Of a stretch of DNA of 64,000 bases, positions 62,456 to 64,000 are shown piece by piece; position 1 is the first letter of the stretch; each line of letters opens with the position of its first letter. The translations under genes were made by a program, and so were the position numbers. The stretch covers positions 3,348,001 through 3,412,000 of the forward strand of contig NZ_CP060137.1 in assembly GCF_014235785.1 (NCBI RefSeq), in the 5' to 3' direction. The notes beneath the pieces are model-generated. The model ran no database searches and had not been told where the DNA came from. It worked only from the letters and a program-made list of their open reading frames with translations. The stretch comes from Bacillus sp. PAMC26568. Its GTDB lineage: Bacteria; Bacillota; Bacilli; Bacillales; Bacillaceae.

Positions 62456-62488
62456 GTTTGTTTCCTCCCTTTTAGTAAAATCAAAACG

Positions 62489-62519
62489 CAAAAAACCACT
62501 TTTCGCATAGAAAAGTGGT
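62489..62519 (-). terminator. TPP riboswitch attenuator terminator
   Basis: CCACTTTTC / GAAAAGTGG hairpin and TTTTTTGCGTTTT on the minus strand. Its left arm (TACACCACTT) can instead pair with AAGTGGTGTA at the 3' edge of the aptamer, a ready-made antiterminator. Confidence 0.88.
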
Positions 62520-62533
62520 GTATGAATAGACCT

Positions 62534-62636
62534 GTACACCACTTCCCTACGCTGGTTTTAGCCAGATCAGGTTCTGAGGGTCTTGAAGGCAAACTTCAAT
62601 CTCAGCCCTTCTATAAGGGCTCCCCTAGCGGTTATT
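62534..62636 (-). promoter_or_regulatory. TPP (thi-box) riboswitch
   Basis: On the minus strand: TAGGGGAGCCC, GGGCTGAGA, CCTGATCTGG and CCAGCGTAGGGAAGT, the thi-box landmarks in order. P1 pairs ACCGC with GTGGT. It controls tenA-tenI-thiO-thiS-thiG-thiF. Confidence 0.96.
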
Positions 62637-62703
62637 AATATGAATTTTTTAAATTTTACACTTTTATCATAACATGCTGTGAAAATCTTTCAAGCCGCAA
62701 TTT

Positions 62704-64000
62704 TCAGCTTTTATGAAACTCCAGCTCTTGCCTAAGTTCATCGACATATTCTTCTGATCCAGTCAATATCAGCAAGTCTCCCCTTTTCAGCTCTGTATCT
62801 CCATGAGGAACGATCGACTCATTTTCTCTGAAAATACGCACAAAGATGACATCTCCTGTGAAAGGAAAGCTGCGGAGCATCATGCCGTCGTAGCGCCTAT
62901 TGTTCATTTTTATCTGATAAAGCGCTGAATCGTTGTTCGTCAGTATTTTCATAATGCCTGGTGCTTCTATTAGTGCTCTGAGCATGGTTTTTGTAGAGAG
63001 CAGGACTGAAAATACATCGATATTCTTCGCCCTTAGCTGCTCATCTAACAGCGGCGAAGAGATTGCCGCAATGACACGGTCAACTTCCAGCTCTTGTGCA
63101 AATAATGCGATTTCGGCATTTGTATCCTCGTCTCCAGTAGCAACAATCAGGATGTCTGCCTCAAATACACCCTTAGACTGAAGCGTATCAAGTGAATAAT
63201 CATCAAGTTCCTGTATTTGAAACAGAGATTCGGCAATCTGCTGCTCATTTTTATCAACATGCGTATGATACACGGTTGTATCATACAGCCTAGTATTTAA
63301 TTCACGAGTGACAGGCAGCGTCATCTGATTGGCACCGATAAATGCCACTTTTAGCTTCTTCTGCGAAGATAGCTGCTCAGGAAATAATTTCTTAAACCCA
63401 ATAGGTGTGAAAATACTGGTTAAGACAGCAGTCAAAATGAGAGCGCCAGACATCTGGGCGTCAATCACATTGACTCTTTCTCCAATGGTTGCTGCAGCAA
63501 TGACAAGCGAGAGTGTTGAGGTTAAAAGAAAACCTGCAGCGAGAGTCGTTTTTGTGTCATACCATCTTTTCAGCAAGTAAATCGGCACTATTTTTGAAAT
63601 AAGCAGAGCAATAAACAACAATGGAATCAGCATTAAGATTTTCGGATCTTTAAACAGCGACCATACATCGAGATCAACTCCTACCATAACGAAGAAGATC
63701 GGAATCAAGAAGCCGTAGCCAAACGAATCCATTTTTTGAACCATTTCCTTGTTGGGAGATAACAAAGATACGAGAACTCCCGCTAAAAATGCGCCTAATA
63801 TATTTTCAGCGCCAATCGTTTCTGAGAGCGCCACTAAGACGATGATTAATGTAAATATAGCCCTTGTCCCAATTTGGATCGTCCCTTTGGACATCGTCTC
63901 AATAAACGATCTGCTTTGGAATGTTTTTCCTAGGAAATATAAGCATACACCAGCGCCGAATAATAGAAGCAACAGCCACGTATTTGTATTTTCTCCTCCA
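62704..64000 (-). CDS. CPA2-family cation/proton antiporter with RCK domains, YjbQ-like (5' end outside window)
   Basis: At least 432 aa; the frame stays open to the window edge. About seven membrane segments (ETIGAENILGAFLAGVLVSL is in the ion-pathway part), then an RCK-N domain (VAFIGANQMTLPV, ILIVATGDEDTNAEIALFAQ) and a TrkA-C domain at the end (GDLLILTGSEEYVDEL). B. subtilis yjbQ sits in the same place upstream of tenA. Likely a potassium or sodium/proton antiporter. Confidence 0.92.
   Translation of the reverse strand, partial: GGENTNTWLLLLLFGAGVCLYFLGKTFQSRSFIETMSKGTIQIGTRAIFTLIIVLVALSETIGAENILGAFLAGVLVSLLSPNKEMVQKMDSFGYGFLIPIFFVMVGVDLDVWSLFKDPKILMLIPLLFIALLISKIVPIYLLKRWYDTKTTLAAGFLLTSTLSLVIAAATIGERVNVIDAQMSGALILTAVLTSIFTPIGFKKLFPEQLSSQKKLKVAFIGANQMTLPVTRELNTRLYDTTVYHTHVDKNEQQIAESLFQIQELDDYSLDTLQSKGVFEADILIVATGDEDTNAEIALFAQELEVDRVIAAISSPLLDEQLRAKNIDVFSVLLSTKTMLRALIEAPGIMKILTNNDSALYQIKMNNRRYDGMMLRSFPFTGDVIFVRIFRENESIVPHGDTELKRGDLLILTGSEEYVDELRQELEFHKS

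Overview
This looks like chromosomal DNA of an endospore-forming Bacillaceae species related to Bacillus/Metabacillus. The evidence is the AT-rich composition, strong AGGAGG-type ribosome binding sites, many TTG and GTG starts, S-box and TPP riboswitches, sporulation genes, and long stretches in the same order as the yjb-yjc region of Bacillus subtilis. I see no rRNA, tRNA, CRISPR array, prophage or transposase. All family assignments come from reading the sequence; no searches were run.

Layout. 1-11.0 kb: a RodA-type SEDS protein, a membrane diguanylate cyclase, a four-gene run (acyl-CoA ligase, YhhN, transglutaminase-like, Nudix), an MFS transporter, a second (FtsW-type) SEDS protein and a DedA protein. 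11.1-24.5 kb: an RsbR-like STAS protein, a DUF2161 nuclease-fold protein, a DUF3267 membrane protein, an AraC/GyrI regulator, a histidine phosphatase, a yndGHJ-like operon, a secreted beta-helix protein, a ywcBA-type acetate symporter pair with a divergent AraC regulator, and small enzymes, one of them internally deleted. 24.6-34.2 kb: a DUF948 protein, threonine synthase, a frameshifted NERD gene, a large intergenic repeat array, metI-metC under an S-box riboswitch, an EamA transporter and yjcH-yjcG-yjcF. 34.2-39.5 kb: a DUF1648 pseudogene, DUF421, an MBL-fold hydrolase, the YjcD helicase and SpoVIF.

39.7-55.2 kb is a spore-envelope block. It holds small sporulation-type proteins, a Cys-rich protein behind a good sigma-K promoter, YjcA, a HipA-like kinase, three GT4 glycosyltransferases, UDP-glucose dehydrogenase plus an epimerase, a CotI-like kinase, a CotS-like degenerate kinase and CotO. 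In B. subtilis the slot between yjcA and cotO carries the cotVWXYZ crust genes. Here that slot is filled by sugar-nucleotide, glycosyltransferase and kinase genes. 55.2-64 kb: an SRPBCC protein, fabI with a FapR-like operator, a DUF445 protein, the tenA-tenI-thiO-thiS-thiG-thiF operon behind a TPP riboswitch, and the 3' part of a YjbQ-type cation/proton antiporter.

The most unusual signal is non-coding. Four intergenic loci (12.3, 27.9-28.6, 45.1-45.45 and 54.6 kb) carry arrays of short words repeated every 20-21 bp. The words belong to three unrelated families: TGACCGYTCA, TTTATCNGTNTAA and YTTCTAATTTAAT. Two of the loci share a ~200 bp composite element in opposite orientation. Separately, a MITE-like element with terminal inverted repeats is present twice, in opposite orientation, at 10.1 and 36.35 kb.
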